Source: Chromobacterium alkanivorans
Lineage (GTDB): Bacteria; Pseudomonadota; Gammaproteobacteria; Burkholderiales; Chromobacteriaceae
Length of the DNA stretch: 64,000 bases
NCBI RefSeq assembly: GCF_016937655.1
Contig: NZ_JAFHKL010000016.1
Span: 1-64,000 of the forward strand
Direction: 5' to 3'
Positions 63,136 through 64,000 of this stretch are shown here, one piece after another. Below the pieces are notes generated by a model. The model made no database searches and was not told the origin of the DNA. It saw nothing but the letters and a program-made list of their open reading frames with translations. Numbering within the stretch: position 1 is the stretch's first letter; every line of letters begins with the position of its first letter. The translations under genes and the position numbers were made by a program.

Positions 63136-63686
63136 AAGTAAGGTGTATGCGCCTAATGGCAAGCATCTTAGTTCTGATACTGCTTGCCCTCGCGTATCAG
63201 TTCGGAAGGGCTATACCATTTGTGGAGCAGTGGCCTTTGTTCGAGGCCCTTAGAACTACAGCAGCGATCATCTTTGCAGTAGTTGGAGCATGGCTTGCCA
63301 TTGTATACCCTGAGCGATTGAAGTTATCTTTTAGACGTGATGACCCAACCCCAAGCTTAGCTAATGGTGGCATCGGCCAACTCTTGTCCCCTGCGGTTCA
63401 TTCTACGGCGATTCTGTCGATCGTTTTGATCGTAGGAGTCACTGCCCCTGTCTTGAAGCGCATTGCCGTGCTTCATGTCTATAGCGTAGAGATGAGGGGG
63501 CTCTCGTACACGCTACTCGTATTTTTAACCTTATGGCAGTTATGGACCGTCATTCTTACTCTGATCCCAGCAGATCGAGTAAAAGACCATGCAGATGCTC
63601 AAGATAGCTTCAATAGCACTGTGAGCAGCTATAAAGCTTTAGGCCACAAAGTCGACCCAAAGCGCTCCCCTCCTGAGCAGCATTAA
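63132..63686 (+). CDS. Four-helix membrane protein (184 aa)
   Basis: 184 aa with four hydrophobic segments at about 9-27, 40-60, 90-112 and 122-146, then a soluble charged tail. The N-terminal basic MKVRCMRLM suggests both ends in the cytoplasm. Start overlaps the 340-aa gene stop. No recognised family. It could anchor the 340-aa partner at the membrane or form a pore; the latter is speculative. Confidence 0.75.
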   Translation: MKVRCMRLMASILVLILLALAYQFGRAIPFVEQWPLFEALRTTAAIIFAVVGAWLAIVYPERLKLSFRRDDPTPSLANGGIGQLLSPAVHSTAILSIVLIVGVTAPVLKRIAVLHVYSVEMRGLSYTLLVFLTLWQLWTVILTLIPADRVKDHADAQDSFNSTVSSYKALGHKVDPKRSPPEQH

Positions 63687-63708
63687 AGAAGATTAAAAGT
63701 TCCTCCGA

Positions 63709-63744
63709 ACATGCCACCTGAAAATAGGTGGCATGTTTCATTTT
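63709..63744 (+). terminator. Rho-independent terminator ending the cassette
   Basis: Stem ACATGCCACCT / AGGTGGCATGT (63709-63719, 63726-63736) followed by TTCATTTT. It separates the repressor/cassette transcript from the endolysin gene. Confidence 0.85.
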
Positions 63745-63758
63745 GACAGGAGGAAAAC

Positions 63759-64000
63759 ATGGCCAGCCGTCGTATTGAAGACCTGCACCCCGACTTGCAG
63801 ACCCTCTGCCGCGAGTTCGTGCGCCGCTGTGAAGCTGCCGGGGTCACCGCTCTGATCACCACCACCTGGCGCTCCGGCGCGGAGCAAGACGAGCTCTACG
63901 CCCAGGGACGTACCAAGCCGGGTTCCAAAGTCACCAATGCTCGCGCCGGCCAATCGGCCCACAACGCGATGATCCAGGGCAAGCCGGCCGCGCGTGCGTT
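63759..64000 (+). CDS. M15-family endolysin (partial)
   Basis: N-terminal 80 codons of a phage L-alanyl-D-glutamate-type peptidase (M15/VanY-like). ITTTWRSGAEQDELYAQGRT leads to the region AGQSAHNAMIQGKPA that normally carries the zinc His (SxHxxG). It continues beyond the window. AGGAGG lies 7 bp before the ATG. First gene of the rightward lysis module. Confidence 0.82.
   Translation, partial: MASRRIEDLHPDLQTLCREFVRRCEAAGVTALITTTWRSGAEQDELYAQGRTKPGSKVTNARAGQSAHNAMIQGKPAARA

Larger units (their letters stand above)
51943..64000. mobile_element. Mu-type transposable prophage (BcepMu-like), left part
   Basis: From between 51943 and 52081 to beyond the window edge. Evidence: Mor-family activator, GemA/gp16, DUF3164, MuB-type ATPase, DDE MuA-type transposase, BcepMu gp16-type HTH, XRE repressor and M15 endolysin, in the order of BcepMu-like phages with the transposition genes leftward. 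The exact left end was not found. Direct repeats CGGGATGA at 51989-51996 and 51999-52006 (and GGGATGG at 52020) near the end could be transposase sites. The right end is outside the window. Confidence 0.88.

Noticed and set aside
62113-63686. Kiwa defence system (KwaB/KwaA)
   Set aside because: Number and topology of proteins are similar, but gene order is reversed and I see no sequence feature of DUF4868; naming it would be unsupported.
1-64000. tRNA, rRNA or complete insertion sequences
   Set aside because: No T-loop-like GGTTCGAATCC blocks, rRNA tracts, or IS transposases were seen outside the Mu-type prophage.

Overview
The window is high-GC chromosomal DNA of a beta-proteobacterium of the Neisseriales, most likely Chromobacterium or a close relative. 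This is inferred from gene order and protein character, not from a database search. Supporting points are the uninterrupted rpsB-tsf-pyrH-frr-uppS-cdsA-dxr-rseP-bamA-skp-lpxD-fabZ-lpxA-lpxB-rnhB block, EarP next to an EF-P with Arg32, and xseB-ispA-dxs.

Layout. 1-4244 (minus): yejABEF-type oligopeptide ABC importer, with the ATPase cut by the window edge. 4453-5286: short-chain dehydrogenase. 5542-8525: xseB-ispA-dxs isoprenoid operon. 8699-14220: an internally duplicated unknown protein, an alpha/beta hydrolase, dsbD, an AI-2E-type permease and a LysE-type exporter. 14417-16736 (minus): mobB-moeA-ferredoxin plus a 70-aa unknown. 16794-31627 (minus): the translation/isoprenoid/outer-membrane-biogenesis block, ending in a TTG-started uracil/hypoxanthine-DNA glycosylase. 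31773-42190: a small membrane protein, a FabK/nitronate-monooxygenase-like flavoprotein, typA, a possible FabMG-type enoyl reductase, a quinone oxidoreductase, a queuosine-precursor transporter behind a likely preQ1-I riboswitch, and ccoIS. 42474-51942: nupC, earP, efp, a hydrolase, a putative Fe-S UDG, zapE, a DsbA-like protein, two small unknown genes and an amidase-family protein that lacks the catalytic Lys.

From about 51950 to the right edge the DNA is a Mu-type transposable prophage that resembles BcepMu in layout. A leftward early module holds Mor, GemA, DUF3164, MuB and a DDE MuA transposase plus regulators. A divergent switch region carries a perfect 8+8 palindromic operator. Rightward of it lies a repressor, followed in the same direction by a compositionally distinct four-gene cassette that ends in a terminator, and then an M15-type endolysin cut by the window edge. 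The cassette contains a coiled-coil membrane protein sharing a GDFNGQ motif with the repressor, a secreted Cys-containing protein, and an overlapping pair of a 340-aa soluble and a 4-TM protein. It is the best candidate in the window for an undescribed system, plausibly superinfection exclusion or phage defence.

A second unexplained structure is a family of roughly 150-bp imperfect palindromes with 18-20 bp terminal inverted repeats. There are five copies plus one internally deleted remnant between 14.2 and 49 kb, mostly placed directly behind stop codons and ahead of the gene's own terminator. In two cases the element's first TAA is the gene's stop codon. No tRNA, rRNA, CRISPR array or complete insertion sequence was seen.
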